Source: Anderseniella sp963700895 (GTDB lineage Bacteria; Pseudomonadota; Alphaproteobacteria; Rhizobiales; Aestuariivirgaceae). From it: DNA of 64,000 nucleotides. The translations under genes were made by a program, and so were the position numbers. The notes below the pieces were generated by a model. It saw only the letters and a program-made list of their open reading frames with translations, ran no database searches and was not told the DNA's origin. The DNA lies in assembly GCA_963700895.1 (NCBI GenBank), contig CAVOZI010000019.1, forward strand, positions 10,891 to 74,890. The letters run 5' to 3'. Of this stretch, positions 26,118-35,719 are shown in pieces (the first letter of the stretch is position 1; every line of letters begins with the position of its first letter).

Positions 26118-27269
26118 ATGGCACTGCATTTTGAACTCAAGGAATACAAGGCGCGGCAGAAGAAAGTCATCAAGGAGCTGGAGGCGCGCGGCCTCGACGG
26201 CATCCTGATGTTCCAGCAGGAGTCGATGTACTACCTGACCGGCTACGACACGTTCGGCTTCTGCTTCTTCCAGTGCCTCTATCTCGGCTGCGACGGCAAG
26301 CTGGCACTGCTGACCCGCTCGGCAGACCTGCGCCAGGCTCAGCACACATCGATGATCGACGACATCCGCATCTGGACCGACGAGGCGGGGGCCAAGCCTG
26401 CCGCCCAGTTGAAGGACATGCTGGCGAGCCTCGGCGCCAAGGGCAAGAAGCTGGGCATCGAGAACGAGTCCTACGGGCTGGTGCACTCCAACGGTCTGGC
26501 GGTCGATGCCGAGATGAAGGGCTTCGTAAAGCTTGAGGACACCTCGCGGCTGGTGGACGCCATCCGGGCGGTGAAGTCCGAGGCCGAGCTCAAGTACGTG
26601 CGCAAGGCCGGCAAGCTGGGTGATGCGGCACTGAAGGCCGCCATCGATGCGACACATGCGGGCGCGGACGAGGGCGACATCCTTGCCGCCCAGCACAACG
26701 CCATCTTCTCCGGCGGCGGCGACTATCCGGCCAATGAGTTCATCATCGGGTCGGGCAAGGACGCGCTGTTGTGCCGCTACAAGTCGGGCCGGCGCAAGCT
26801 GTCGAAGCGGGACCAGCTGACGCTAGAGTTTGCCGGGGTGTACCGGCACTACCACGCAGCGTTCATGCGCACGCTCATCGTGGGCGAGCCGAAGAAGCAG
26901 CACGTGGCAATGCACGATGCCGCCGTGGCGGCGTTGAAGGCGTGCGAGGAGCAGTTGCGGCCCGGCAAGACGGCGGGTGATGTGTTCGACGCCCATGCCC
27001 GCACCGTGGATGAGCACGGGCTGAACCACGCGCGCCTCAATGCCTGCGGTTATTCGCTGGGTGCCAAGTTCACGCCCAGCTGGATGGACACGCCGATGTT
27101 CTATCACGGCAACCCGTTCAAGATCGCGCCCAACATGGTATTCTTCGCCCACATGATCCTTATGGACTCCACCACCGGCACCGCCATGACGCTGGCGCGG
27201 ACTTACATCACCACCAAGGGCGATCCGGAACCGGTGTCGAAATATCCGCTGAAGCTGATCTGCCGATAG
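26118..27269 (+). CDS. M24 (creatinase/aminopeptidase P fold) protein with non-standard active site
   Basis: A 383-residue protein with the two-domain layout of creatinase and aminopeptidase P: an N-terminal creatinase domain (to about residue 145) and a C-terminal pita-bread domain. The five metal ligands of true M24 peptidases (two Asp, His, two Glu) are not at their usual places: the first Asp region reads TLEFAGVYRHYHAAFMRT and no HGxG or Glu pair is seen later. It may be a metal-free hydrolase of small amidino or amide compounds, as creatinase is, or a pseudo-peptidase. AGGAGA lies at 26103-26108, about 9 bases before the start. It precedes a GNAT gene by nine bases. Confidence 0.75.
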   Translation: MALHFELKEYKARQKKVIKELEARGLDGILMFQQESMYYLTGYDTFGFCFFQCLYLGCDGKLALLTRSADLRQAQHTSMIDDIRIWTDEAGAKPAAQLKDMLASLGAKGKKLGIENESYGLVHSNGLAVDAEMKGFVKLEDTSRLVDAIRAVKSEAELKYVRKAGKLGDAALKAAIDATHAGADEGDILAAQHNAIFSGGGDYPANEFIIGSGKDALLCRYKSGRRKLSKRDQLTLEFAGVYRHYHAAFMRTLIVGEPKKQHVAMHDAAVAALKACEEQLRPGKTAGDVFDAHARTVDEHGLNHARLNACGYSLGAKFTPSWMDTPMFYHGNPFKIAPNMVFFAHMILMDSTTGTAMTLARTYITTKGDPEPVSKYPLKLICR

Positions 27270-27278
27270 GAGACGGGC

Positions 27279-27728
27279 ATGGCCTACACCGTGAGACCGC
27301 TGGAGGCAGCCGACAAGCCGCGTTGGCGAGAACTGTTCGACGGCTACCTGAAGTTCTACAAGACCGAGCTGTCCGACGAGCAGATCGAACTGACGTTCGC
27401 GCGGTTGATGGGGGATTTCGAGTGGGACCCGAAGGGACTGGTGGCGGTGAACGGGGAAGGCCGCATTGACGGCATCACTCATTACCTGTTCCACCGGTCC
27501 ACTTGGTCGCCGACGGTGTACTGCTACCTGGAGGACCTGTTCGTCGGTCCGGCGGTGCGCGGCGGCGGGGCAGGACGGGCGCTGATTATGGCGGTCTATG
27601 ACCGCGCCGATGAAAAGGGCGCCACGCGCACCTACTGGGCGACGCAGGAGTTCAACTATCCCGGCCGTACGCTCTACGACAAGGTGGCAGTCAAGTCGCC
27701 CTTCATCCAGTACCGGCGGCCGGTCTGA
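27279..27728 (+). CDS. GNAT-family N-acetyltransferase
   Basis: A 149-residue acetyltransferase with a complete GNAT fold. The acetyl-CoA loop is VRGGGAGRALIMAVYDRA, preceded by the strand YLEDLFVGP, and the C-terminal part has WATQEFNYPGRTLYDKV. The start has AGGAGA upstream. It follows the M24-fold protein closely, so the two may act in one catabolic or detoxifying step. The substrate is unknown. Confidence 0.88.
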   Translation: MAYTVRPLEAADKPRWRELFDGYLKFYKTELSDEQIELTFARLMGDFEWDPKGLVAVNGEGRIDGITHYLFHRSTWSPTVYCYLEDLFVGPAVRGGGAGRALIMAVYDRADEKGATRTYWATQEFNYPGRTLYDKVAVKSPFIQYRRPV

Positions 27729-27808
27729 CGGCAATTGGCAGACTTGCGGCGCAACTGCACCTTGGGGCACATTGCGGGGCTGACGGCGGGCACAGGCGGG
27801 CAAGGCTC

Positions 27809-29122
27809 TTGAGACCGGCAATTCATACCATTCATCTCAACTGGACTGACGCCTGCTGGCGGCAGGCGTTGCGTGCCGCAGTGGCCGTGCTGCTGCTGGC
27901 TGCCGCGATGCTGCTGTCGGCGTGCGCGGGGTCTGGCGACCCAGGCGTTTCGAATTTCGGCAAATCCGGCCTCAGCGGAGGCGGTACATCGGGCAAGATC
28001 CCGCCGCCGATCGCGCTCATCGCCATGAACGGGCTGCCGCAGGACAAGGCCGGCATCCTCGCCGACGCCCTGGCCGAGGAAGCCGGCAGCCGCGACATCG
28101 CCATCGTGCAGGGCAACTTCTCCGATGGCTACCAGCTCGCCGGGACGTTCGAGCCGGTGCAGGAGGGTGGCGGCATACGCGTCGTCTACCGCTGGACGCT
28201 GACCGGCAATACTGGCGGTGTGCTGCACACCATCGAGGGGCAGGAACTGGTCCCGGCTGCGGGTGGCGATCCCTGGGCCGGCATCGACGCGGTGGTGATG
28301 AGGCGCATTGCCTCGCTGACGGCGGAGAACCTGGCCACCCGCCTGGCGCAGCTCGGTTTCCGGGTGCGGCAGGCCGGCATTCTGCCTCCCGTTCACACCT
28401 TTGCGCTGGCGGGCCCGAATGCCGAAAAGGAATACGACCTCGAAACCTTCTACGGTCCTGGTTCGCCGCTGGCGACCGCCTCCATCACGCCTGACGAGCT
28501 TTACACGCTGACGCCGGAAGAGCTGGACCGGCGGATTACCGAGGCCGCGCAGACGGCGGCCGCGGAGCAGCTCAACAGTGCAGGCGGCTCGTCGCTTGCG
28601 GCGCTGATGGGCGAGGATGAGGCGGCAGGCGGGGCACCGGACGAGGCCGTGGCGGACCTGCCCACCGCAAAGCCTGCGCCTGACCCCAAGACGGAAGTTG
28701 CCGAAAAGGCGGTTGCCGCGGCAGAGCCTGAGGGCAACGGCCAGTTGCAGATCGACCAGGTGGCGCTGGTGGGGGTGTCCGGCTCGCCGGGGCGGGGCAA
28801 TGACGAACTGTACAAGGCAATGCGCAAGGTGCTGCGGCTGGCGGGCTGGCCGGTGACCGCCAGGGCCGGCAAGACGGCGCTGGCCATTACTGGCCAGGTC
28901 GAGATCGGCGAGGCCAAGGGCGGTGTTCAACAGGTCAGTCTGGCATGGGCGGTCAAGCTGCCCGATGGCAAGGTTCTGGGTACGGTGCGTCAGCAGAACG
29001 ACGTGCCTGCAGGCTCGCTCAACGAGGGCTGGGGACAAACGGCCGGCTTTGCTGCGGAAGCCGCTGCGGAGGGCATCTTTGCCCTTGTCGATCAGGTGCG
29101 CGGCACGTCTGCGGTGCGCTGA
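27809..29122 (+). CDS. Large lipoprotein of unknown function
   Basis: A 437-residue protein with a lipoprotein signal (VLLLAAAMLLSAC). The start is uncertain: TTG at 27809 gives a long N-region, while TTG at 27869 would leave an ideal lipoprotein signal of 21 residues. The mature part has two alpha/beta-looking halves joined by an acidic, Ala/Pro-rich linker (about 260-310), and the second half shows GQVEIGEAKGGVQQVSLAWAV. I do not recognise a family. It stands alone between the GNAT gene and prs, and its likely place is the inner leaflet of the outer membrane. Confidence 0.7.
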   Translation: MRPAIHTIHLNWTDACWRQALRAAVAVLLLAAAMLLSACAGSGDPGVSNFGKSGLSGGGTSGKIPPPIALIAMNGLPQDKAGILADALAEEAGSRDIAIVQGNFSDGYQLAGTFEPVQEGGGIRVVYRWTLTGNTGGVLHTIEGQELVPAAGGDPWAGIDAVVMRRIASLTAENLATRLAQLGFRVRQAGILPPVHTFALAGPNAEKEYDLETFYGPGSPLATASITPDELYTLTPEELDRRITEAAQTAAAEQLNSAGGSSLAALMGEDEAAGGAPDEAVADLPTAKPAPDPKTEVAEKAVAAAEPEGNGQLQIDQVALVGVSGSPGRGNDELYKAMRKVLRLAGWPVTARAGKTALAITGQVEIGEAKGGVQQVSLAWAVKLPDGKVLGTVRQQNDVPAGSLNEGWGQTAGFAAEAAAEGIFALVDQVRGTSAVR

Positions 29123-29293
29123 GCGCCATTTCCGGCAATCCACCAGTGCATATCGTCCGCGAGCCTGTGGACGTGCGGCAATAGATGGTTGGCAAGCCCG
29201 CGCCTTGGGTTGTAAGACACCTGTCATGAGGCTGGTTGTCCGGACACAGCTTTGTGGCTGTTGGGGGTCCGGCTTGGCAGGGCAAAGTCAGAG

Positions 29294-30238
<945 letters not shown>

Positions 30239-30254
30239 ACCGAGGAGTGCTGCG

Positions 30255-30854
30255 GTGAGTAGTGTGATCCACCGCGAAACAATTCCGGCCCGCAGCCCCT
30301 GGTCGCGGATCATCCGGGCCGGCGAGCGCTTGCGCATCATCGATACGCACGGCGAACAGGCGGTTGATTTCCTCTGTTACAACGCCGATGATCCGGCCGA
30401 ACGCTACCATGCCCCCAACACGATGAAGGCCGCCGGCACCATCCTGCTGACCGCCGGGCACACGCTCTATTCCGACAAGGCGCGGGCGCTGTTCACCATT
30501 GAGGAAGACACCTTCGGCGGGCATGACACCATCGGCGGCTGCTGCTCGAAGCCGTCCAACGAGGTGCTCTATGGCGTGGGAAACGAGGGCTGCCGGGAGA
30601 ACTTCCTCGCCGCCCTGGCGCTGCACGGGCTGGGCTGGAAGGACGTGGTGCCCAACGTCAACTGGTTCATGACCGTGCCGGTCGGGGCGGCGGGCGATGC
30701 GGCCATTGCACTGGGCTCGTCCAAGCCTGGAGACTACGTCACCCTGCGCGCGCAGATGGACGTGCTGGCGGTGATCTCGAACTGCCCGCAGGTGCTCAAT
30801 CCGTGCAACAACTTCAACCCGACCGATATCGAGGTCGAGGTGTTGGCTTCCTGA
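30255..30854 (+). CDS. DUF1989 / urea carboxylase-associated family protein
   Basis: A 199-residue protein of the DUF1989 family. The GTG start at 30255 has GAGGAG at 30242-30247. Visible family features are GEQAVDFLCYNADD, ERYHAPNTMKA, the Cys-rich GGCCSKPSNEVLYG and the late NCPQVLNPCNNFNPT, which supply a probable metal site. Members sit beside urea carboxylase or act in guanidine and urea breakdown; here there is no urea carboxylase, only prs 16 bases upstream. The function in this setting is unknown. Confidence 0.85.
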   Translation: MSSVIHRETIPARSPWSRIIRAGERLRIIDTHGEQAVDFLCYNADDPAERYHAPNTMKAAGTILLTAGHTLYSDKARALFTIEEDTFGGHDTIGGCCSKPSNEVLYGVGNEGCRENFLAALALHGLGWKDVVPNVNWFMTVPVGAAGDAAIALGSSKPGDYVTLRAQMDVLAVISNCPQVLNPCNNFNPTDIEVEVLAS

Positions 30855-30858
30855 CATG

Positions 30859-30891
30859 AAAAACCCCGGATGCTGGTTTCAGCACCCGGGG
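30859..30891 (-). terminator. Intrinsic terminator of the beta-barrel gene
   Basis: Arms CCCCGG-A-TGCTG and CAGCA-C-CCGGGG pair at 11 of 12 positions around GTTT, followed on the minus strand by TTTTT. It lies about 75 bases after the stop of the leftward barrel gene and may also stop readthrough from prs-DUF1989 on the plus strand. Confidence 0.8.
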
Positions 30892-30967
30892 GTTCAGGTC
30901 AATCAGGGAGGTTGTCACTCACTCACGTAGCAAATTCTGCAGTGTCCGAATGCAACCGCATTAGCCA

Positions 30968-31856
30968 TCAGCCTGCAGTCTGGTCGTAGCAAGCCACGAA
31001 GTCCGGCGTGTCGAGCGTTGCGCCCTGGCGATCAACCGTGAGCATGTCGCCGGAGAACGAGTAGCTGGTGCCGATCATGAAAGTGTGATCGTCGAGGTCA
31101 CGTAAGGCGTTTCCTCCCGCCAAGCAATTGTCGCGGAAGGTGCCGCGGTAGCCCACCCATAGCGGCGTCGAGCCCATCAGCGGCAGCTCCACCATCATGT
31201 CGTAGCGGGCCTTGACGATGAAGGCATCCATGTCTGCGCCGCCGGATACATAATCCATGTTGATGTAGGTGCCTTCAACCTGCAGGCGGCTGTCTGCGGT
31301 CGGGAAGTAGCGCAGCACGCCGCGGGCGAAGAAGCCGTCATCCAGACCTGCGCCAACATTGTTGGTTTCGACGTAGCCGCCCTGGCCGTAGAGGGTGAAG
31401 TTGTTGAGGTAGAACTGGAATTCACCACCGGCGAACAGGTTGTCTTGCGTGAACGCGCCGCCTGGAAAGCCGATGTTCGCGCCACCGACGCCGCCGAATG
31501 CGCCGATCAGGAACGTCGAGGGATCACGATGGCTGACGTGTGCGGCGAACTGGTAGGAGTAGCGCGGTCCATCGACGTCATTCGTCACCGCACGCTCGAT
31601 GGCGTTCTCGTTGTACTCGTACTTGAAGTCGTTCTGGATCGACAGCGTGTTGCCGACCGGGAAGCTCAGGCGGCCTTCGCCGCCATTGGCAAACACCAGA
31701 TCGTCATCAAAACCGTCATCGATGAACTGCAGACCGGCCCACTTGTCGGCAACGCCGGACACGATGAGTTCGATTTCGCGGTCCATGTCGGCAGCGGTTG
31801 CTGCGCCTGCGGAAGCCATGAGTGCTGCGGTGGCAGCCAGAATTACCTTATTTCAT
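30968..31856 (-). CDS. Outer-membrane beta-barrel protein of unknown function, one extra base in the signal peptide
   Basis: A predicted exported barrel of about 295 residues. Alternating strands rich in Gly, Tyr and Phe, for example FLIGAFGGVGGANIGF and NNFTLYGQGGYVETNN, and a late FMIGTSYSFSGDM strand suggest an outer-membrane porin-like protein. The apparent start at 31819 lies inside a signal peptide. Removing plus-strand A31850 restores a full start at 31856, MKKVILAATAALMASAGAAT, ending in an AxA cleavage site. The acidic mature start (MDREIELIVSGVADKW) recurs in alphaproteobacterial hypothetical porins. No specific family is claimed. Confidence 0.75.
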
Positions 31857-32007
31857 GTCGAATTCCCTGCATGTTTCGAATGAACGTATTCGGACTAAAA
31901 CACATAAGGAGGCCAGATGCAGCCGATTCCATCGCCGTTGCAGCACTTTTCCGGCAACTGTGTCTTTGCGGCAACAGTTTGCCGCCTGCCCTGCAGCGAG
32001 CAATGCA

Positions 32008-32036
32008 TTGCACCTGCAGGCTGCTTTCTGTATAAG
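32008..32036 (+). promoter_or_regulatory. Sigma-70 promoter of rplY
   Basis: TTGCAC and TATAAG separated by exactly 17 bases. Transcription from about 32043 would give a leader of roughly 118 bases before the rplY start. The rest of the gap 31857-32007 shows no gene that I can support. Confidence 0.6.
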
Positions 32037-32082
32037 CCCGCCATCCGGATACCGGGCTCGTTCACCCCTGGAGGAGACCCCG

Positions 32083-32120
32083 GCCGGTCAGAACCGGCAC
32101 TGAGCCTTTGATTTCAGTGC
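32083..32120 (+). promoter_or_regulatory. Structured leader of rplY with two overlapping hairpins
   Basis: GCCGGT-CAGA-ACCGGC (32083-32098) and GCACTGA-N10-TCAGTGC (32097-32120) share two bases, so they either stack or exclude each other. Both lie inside the predicted rplY leader. L25 binds 5S rRNA loop E, so feedback control through a leader structure is possible, but I see no loop E match. Confidence 0.4.
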
Positions 32121-32160
32121 TTTACATATCCAATTGTGAAGACAGCAGGAGACTGAGACG

Positions 32161-32778
32161 ATGTCGCAGACCGTCAATATCAATGCTGCCTCGCGCGACC
32201 GGGCCGGCAAGGGGGCCGCCCGGGCCATTCGTCGCGAAGGCCGCGTCCCGGGAGTGATCTACGGAGACAAGAAAGACCCCCAACTGGTTTCGCTCGACTA
32301 TCGCGAGCTGATGAAGCATGTCCAGACCGGCCGCTTCCTCTCGACGCTGGTGGACATCGATGTTGACGGCTCCAAGGTCCGCGCCATTGCGCGTGATGTG
32401 CAGTTCGACCCGGTTCGCGATTTCATCATTCATGTCGATTTCCTGCGCCTGGGCAAGGACTCGAAGATCGCCGTGGAAGTGCCGGTGCACTTCATCAATG
32501 AAGAAGTCTCCAAGGGCATCAAGCGTGGCGGCGTGCTCAACGTCGTCCGGCACGCGGTTGAAGTCATGTGCCCGGTTGATGAGATTCCCGAGCAGTTCGA
32601 GATCGACCTGACTGGCTGGGACGTGGGCGAAAGCATTCACGCGTCGGCACTGAAGCTGCCTGCCGGCATAAGCTTCACGATCACCGACCGCGACTTCACC
32701 ATCGCCACCATCGCTTCGCCGTCCGGCGGCATTCAGGAAGAGGATGAGGCTGGCGAGGAAGAAGAAGGCGAGAGCTGA
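32161..32778 (+). CDS. rplY: Large-subunit ribosomal protein L25/Ctc, long form
   Basis: A 205-residue L25 of the Ctc/TL5 type. The N-terminal 5S-rRNA-binding domain (about 1-95) has RDRAGKGAARAIRREGRVPGV split across strands, and the C-terminal TL5 domain has VPVHFINEEVSKGIKRGG and VEVMCPVDEIPEQFEIDLTG. The acidic tail (EEDEAGEEEEGES) is usual in alphaproteobacteria. It is followed by pth, ychF in the conserved rplY-pth-ychF order. A promoter and structured leader are described upstream. Confidence 0.96.
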   Translation: MSQTVNINAASRDRAGKGAARAIRREGRVPGVIYGDKKDPQLVSLDYRELMKHVQTGRFLSTLVDIDVDGSKVRAIARDVQFDPVRDFIIHVDFLRLGKDSKIAVEVPVHFINEEVSKGIKRGGVLNVVRHAVEVMCPVDEIPEQFEIDLTGWDVGESIHASALKLPAGISFTITDRDFTIATIASPSGGIQEEDEAGEEEEGES

Positions 32779-32831
32779 TCCCGGCATCCCCCGGCTGACC
32801 TGGTCTGCCGGGGGCTCCAAACGAGGCCCAC

Positions 32832-33555
32832 ATGCTGATCATCGCAGGCCTTGGCAATCCCGGCGCAAAGTATGCCGGCAACCGGCACAATATCGGTTTC
32901 ATGGCGGTGGACGAGATCGTTCGCCGCCATGGCTTTTCGCCGTGGCGCAAGAAGTTCCAGGCGGAAGTGTCCGAGGGGCTGCTGGGCGGCGAGAGCGTAC
33001 TGCTGATGAAGCCTCAGACCTACATGAACGAGTTCCGGCCGCGCCGTTGGCGAGGCGATGCGCTTTTACAATCTTGGCGCGCAGGACATCGTGGTCCTGT
33101 ACGACGAGCTTGACCTCGCGCCCGGCAAGCTGCGGGTCAAGACCGGCGGCGGTTCGGGCGGGCACAACGGCATCAAGTCGATCGACGCACATTGCGGCAA
33201 GGACTATCGCCGGGTGCGGCTGGGTATCGGCCATCCGGGCTCGAAGGACCGGGTGACCGGGTACGTGCTGGGCGATTTTGCCAAGGCGGACGCCGATTGG
33301 CTCGATCCGCTGATCGAGGCGGTGGGCTCGCATGCGGACCTGCTGGCGAAGGGGGACGATGCCGGGTTCATGAACAAGGTGGCGCTGGCGATGGGGTCGA
33401 TGTCGCCGGAACCGGAAAAACCGGGCAAACCTCCTGCAAGGAAACAAAGCCATATCCACCAGGCCAGGCAGCCGGCAAAGAAGCCGCCGATGGCCAAGTC
33501 AGGCCCGATGGCGGACCTGCTGAGAAAAATCCTGGGCAACAAGGACGAGAACTAG
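32832..33555 (+). pseudogene. pth: Peptidyl-tRNA hydrolase, frameshifted by one extra base
   Basis: Releases peptides from stalled peptidyl-tRNA, an essential function in most bacteria. The N-terminal part has IAGLGNPGAKYAGNRHNIGF with the catalytic His and MKPQTYMN; the second frame resumes at EAMRFYNLG and holds DELDLAPGKLRVKTGGGSGG and NGIKS. Removing one T at 33034-33035 restores NESGRAVGEAMRFY exactly. The mended protein is about 240 residues with a Lys/Pro-rich tail. Because the gene is essential, the extra T is almost surely a sequence error. ychF starts right after its stop. Confidence 0.92.
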
Positions 33556-34653
33556 ATGGGTTTCAAGTGCGGTATCGTGGGCCTGCCCAATGTCGGCAAG
33601 TCGACCCTGTTCAATGCGCTGACGCAGACGGCTGCGGCGCAAGCAGCCAACTATCCGTTCTGCACCATCGAGCCGAACGTCGGCGACGTGGCGGTGCCGG
33701 ACGAGCGGCTGGACAAGCTGGCCGCGATTGCAAGGTCGGCGCAGATAATCCCGACCCGGCTGACTTTCGTGGACATTGCCGGGCTGGTGAAGGGCGCGTC
33801 GAAGGGAGAGGGGTTGGGCAACCAGTTTCTGGCGAACATCCGCGAGGTGGACGCCATTGCCCACGTGGTGCGCTGTTTCGAGGATGGCGACATCACCCAC
33901 GTGGAAGGCCGTATCGACCCCATTGCCGACATCGAGACAATCGAGACCGAACTGATGCTGGCCGACATGGAGAGCCTGGAAAAGCGCATTGCCGGGGTGG
34001 AGAAGAAGGCAAAGTCTGGCGAGAAGCAGGCCAAGGCCGACTATGACCTGATGATGCGGCCGCTGGAGCTGCTGCGCGAAGGCCGGCCGGCGCGCGAAGT
34101 CGAGGTGGCCGACGACGAGCTCAAGGCGTTCCGCATGCTTGGCCTGCTGACCTCGAAGCCGGTGCTCTATGTGTGTAACGTGGAAGAAGAGTCCGCCGAC
34201 AAGGGCAACGCGTTCTCCGACAGGGTGAAGGCGTTCGCCGCGGCGCAGGGCGCACAGGCCGTCGTCGTGTCAGCGAAGATCGAAAGCGAGATCGCGGTTC
34301 TCGATGACGCGGAGCAACGCGAGTACCTCGAGGCCATCGGGCTTGTGGAACCCGGTCTGAACCGGGTGATCCGGGCGGGCTACAAGCTATTGAAACTGCT
34401 GACTTATTTCACTGTCGGCCCGAAGGAAGCCCGCGCCTGGACAATCACTGCCGGCACTCGCGCGCCGGCGGCGGCGGGGGTGATCCACACGGACTTCGAG
34501 AAGGGCTTCATCCGCGCCGAGACCATCGCCTACGACGATTACGTGTCGCTGGGCGGCGAGGCAGGCGCGCGCGATGCCGGCAAGATGCGGCTCGAGGGCA
34601 AGGAGTACACCGTTGCCGACGGCGACGTGATGCACTTCCGCTTCAACACCTGA
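33556..34653 (+). CDS. ychF: Redox-responsive P-loop ATPase YchF
   Basis: A 365-residue Obg-like NTPase that binds ribosomes and ATP and dampens oxidative stress responses. The P-loop is GLPNVGKSTLFNAL near residue 8, and the middle contains a coiled coil (about 130-165) typical of YchF. The specificity motif is CNVEEES in place of the NKxD of GTPases, and the C-terminal TGS-like domain ends in YTVADGDVMHFRFNT. The start immediately follows the pth stop. Confidence 0.97.
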   Translation: MGFKCGIVGLPNVGKSTLFNALTQTAAAQAANYPFCTIEPNVGDVAVPDERLDKLAAIARSAQIIPTRLTFVDIAGLVKGASKGEGLGNQFLANIREVDAIAHVVRCFEDGDITHVEGRIDPIADIETIETELMLADMESLEKRIAGVEKKAKSGEKQAKADYDLMMRPLELLREGRPAREVEVADDELKAFRMLGLLTSKPVLYVCNVEEESADKGNAFSDRVKAFAAAQGAQAVVVSAKIESEIAVLDDAEQREYLEAIGLVEPGLNRVIRAGYKLLKLLTYFTVGPKEARAWTITAGTRAPAAAGVIHTDFEKGFIRAETIAYDDYVSLGGEAGARDAGKMRLEGKEYTVADGDVMHFRFNT

Positions 34654-34726
34654 GGCTTCCAGGCAGGGCAGCCATGCAGGAAAGTTCGCTTGACCGGGGC
34701 ATGAACCTCGCCGAAAACCTCATCCC

Positions 34727-35206
34727 ATGACTGGGGAACTCTTGCACTACGAAGACTTTCACGTGGGCGACGTGAAGACACATGGCCCGTTCGCCTTGAG
34801 CGCCGAGCTGATCCGCGAGTATGCGCGCGAGTGGGACCCGCAGCCGTTTCACCTCGACGAGGAACTGGCGAAGAATTCCGTGCTTGGCGGCCTGTGCGCC
34901 TCGGGCTGGCAGGTGTGCGCCATCATGAACCGGCTGATGGTTGATGGTTATGCCGCGCATGCCGCAGGGCTGGGATCGTTCGGCATCCGCGAGGTGAAGT
35001 GGCTGAAGCCGGTCTATGCCGGTGATGACCTGACACTTCGCTACACGGTGCTTGACCGGCGGGTGTCGTCCAGCAAGCCGGAGATGGGCATCATCACCAT
35101 GCGCTGGGAGGCCATCGACCAGCATGGCACCGTCAAGACCGAGATGACCGGGGTGAACCTGTTCAAGGTGTGCCATCCGGCCCGGACGGAGGCGGCGGCG
35201 CCATGA
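34727..35206 (+). CDS. MaoC-family hot-dog dehydratase (first of a tandem pair)
   Basis: A 159-residue MaoC-like protein with the hydratase active-site pattern in REWDPQPFHLDEE (Asp and His in the hot-dog pocket). Such proteins hydrate enoyl-CoA substrates or bind acyl-CoA. The stop overlaps the start of a second MaoC gene by ATGA, so the two may form a heterodimer. The ychF-MaoC-MaoC order recurs in alphaproteobacteria. The substrate is unknown. Confidence 0.87.
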   Translation: MTGELLHYEDFHVGDVKTHGPFALSAELIREYAREWDPQPFHLDEELAKNSVLGGLCASGWQVCAIMNRLMVDGYAAHAAGLGSFGIREVKWLKPVYAGDDLTLRYTVLDRRVSSSKPEMGIITMRWEAIDQHGTVKTEMTGVNLFKVCHPARTEAAAP

Positions 35207-35703
35207 GCGGCTATACCTCGATCTGGCTTGAGGACTTCGAGGCCGGGCAGCACGCCGTCTATGGCGAGCATCATTTCACGCGCCAGGCGGTGCTGGAATT
35301 TGCCCGCAAGTACGATCCGCAGGGCTTCCACCTTGATGACGAGGCGGCGGCCAAGACCCACTTCAAGCGGCTGTCGGCGTCGGGCTGGCACACGGCGGCT
35401 GCCTGCATGAAGCTGCTGGCGGCCTATCACTTCAGGCTGCGCGCCGAGGCGGAGGCGCGCGGCGAGCCGTTGCCGGCGCTGGGCCCGTCGCCGGGCTACC
35501 AGAACCTGCAATGGATCAAACCGGTCTATCCGGGCGACACCATTACCTTCTCCGGTACCATCACCGGCGCGCGCCAGATGAAGTCGCGGCCCGGCTGGGG
35601 CTTGATTACGCTGACACCTGAAGGTCACAACCAGCATGGCGAGAAGGTATACGCCTACGACTCGACGGTCATGATTGCCTGCCGCGGCATCGTCGGCACC
35701 TGA
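35203..35703 (+). CDS. MaoC-family hot-dog dehydratase (second of a tandem pair)
   Basis: A 166-residue paralogue of the preceding protein with the same pocket pattern in KYDPQGFHLDDE, plus an insertion of about 20 residues after the central helix (LRAEAEARGEPLPALG). The start overlaps the upstream stop. Two single-domain MaoC proteins made together often assemble into one hydratase with unequal halves. An SDR gene follows after 16 bases, giving a possible three-gene acyl-CoA or polyketide-like hydration/dehydrogenation unit. Confidence 0.86.
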   Translation: MSGYTSIWLEDFEAGQHAVYGEHHFTRQAVLEFARKYDPQGFHLDDEAAAKTHFKRLSASGWHTAAACMKLLAAYHFRLRAEAEARGEPLPALGPSPGYQNLQWIKPVYPGDTITFSGTITGARQMKSRPGWGLITLTPEGHNQHGEKVYAYDSTVMIACRGIVGT

Positions 35704-35719
35704 TGCAAGGGATATTTCG

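Noticed and set aside
31917..32111. A 64-codon plus-strand ORF with a perfect AAGGAGG five bases before its ATG
   Set aside because: It crosses the predicted rplY promoter and leader, has no family resemblance and no hydrophobic or repeat pattern. A chance ribosome site is more likely.
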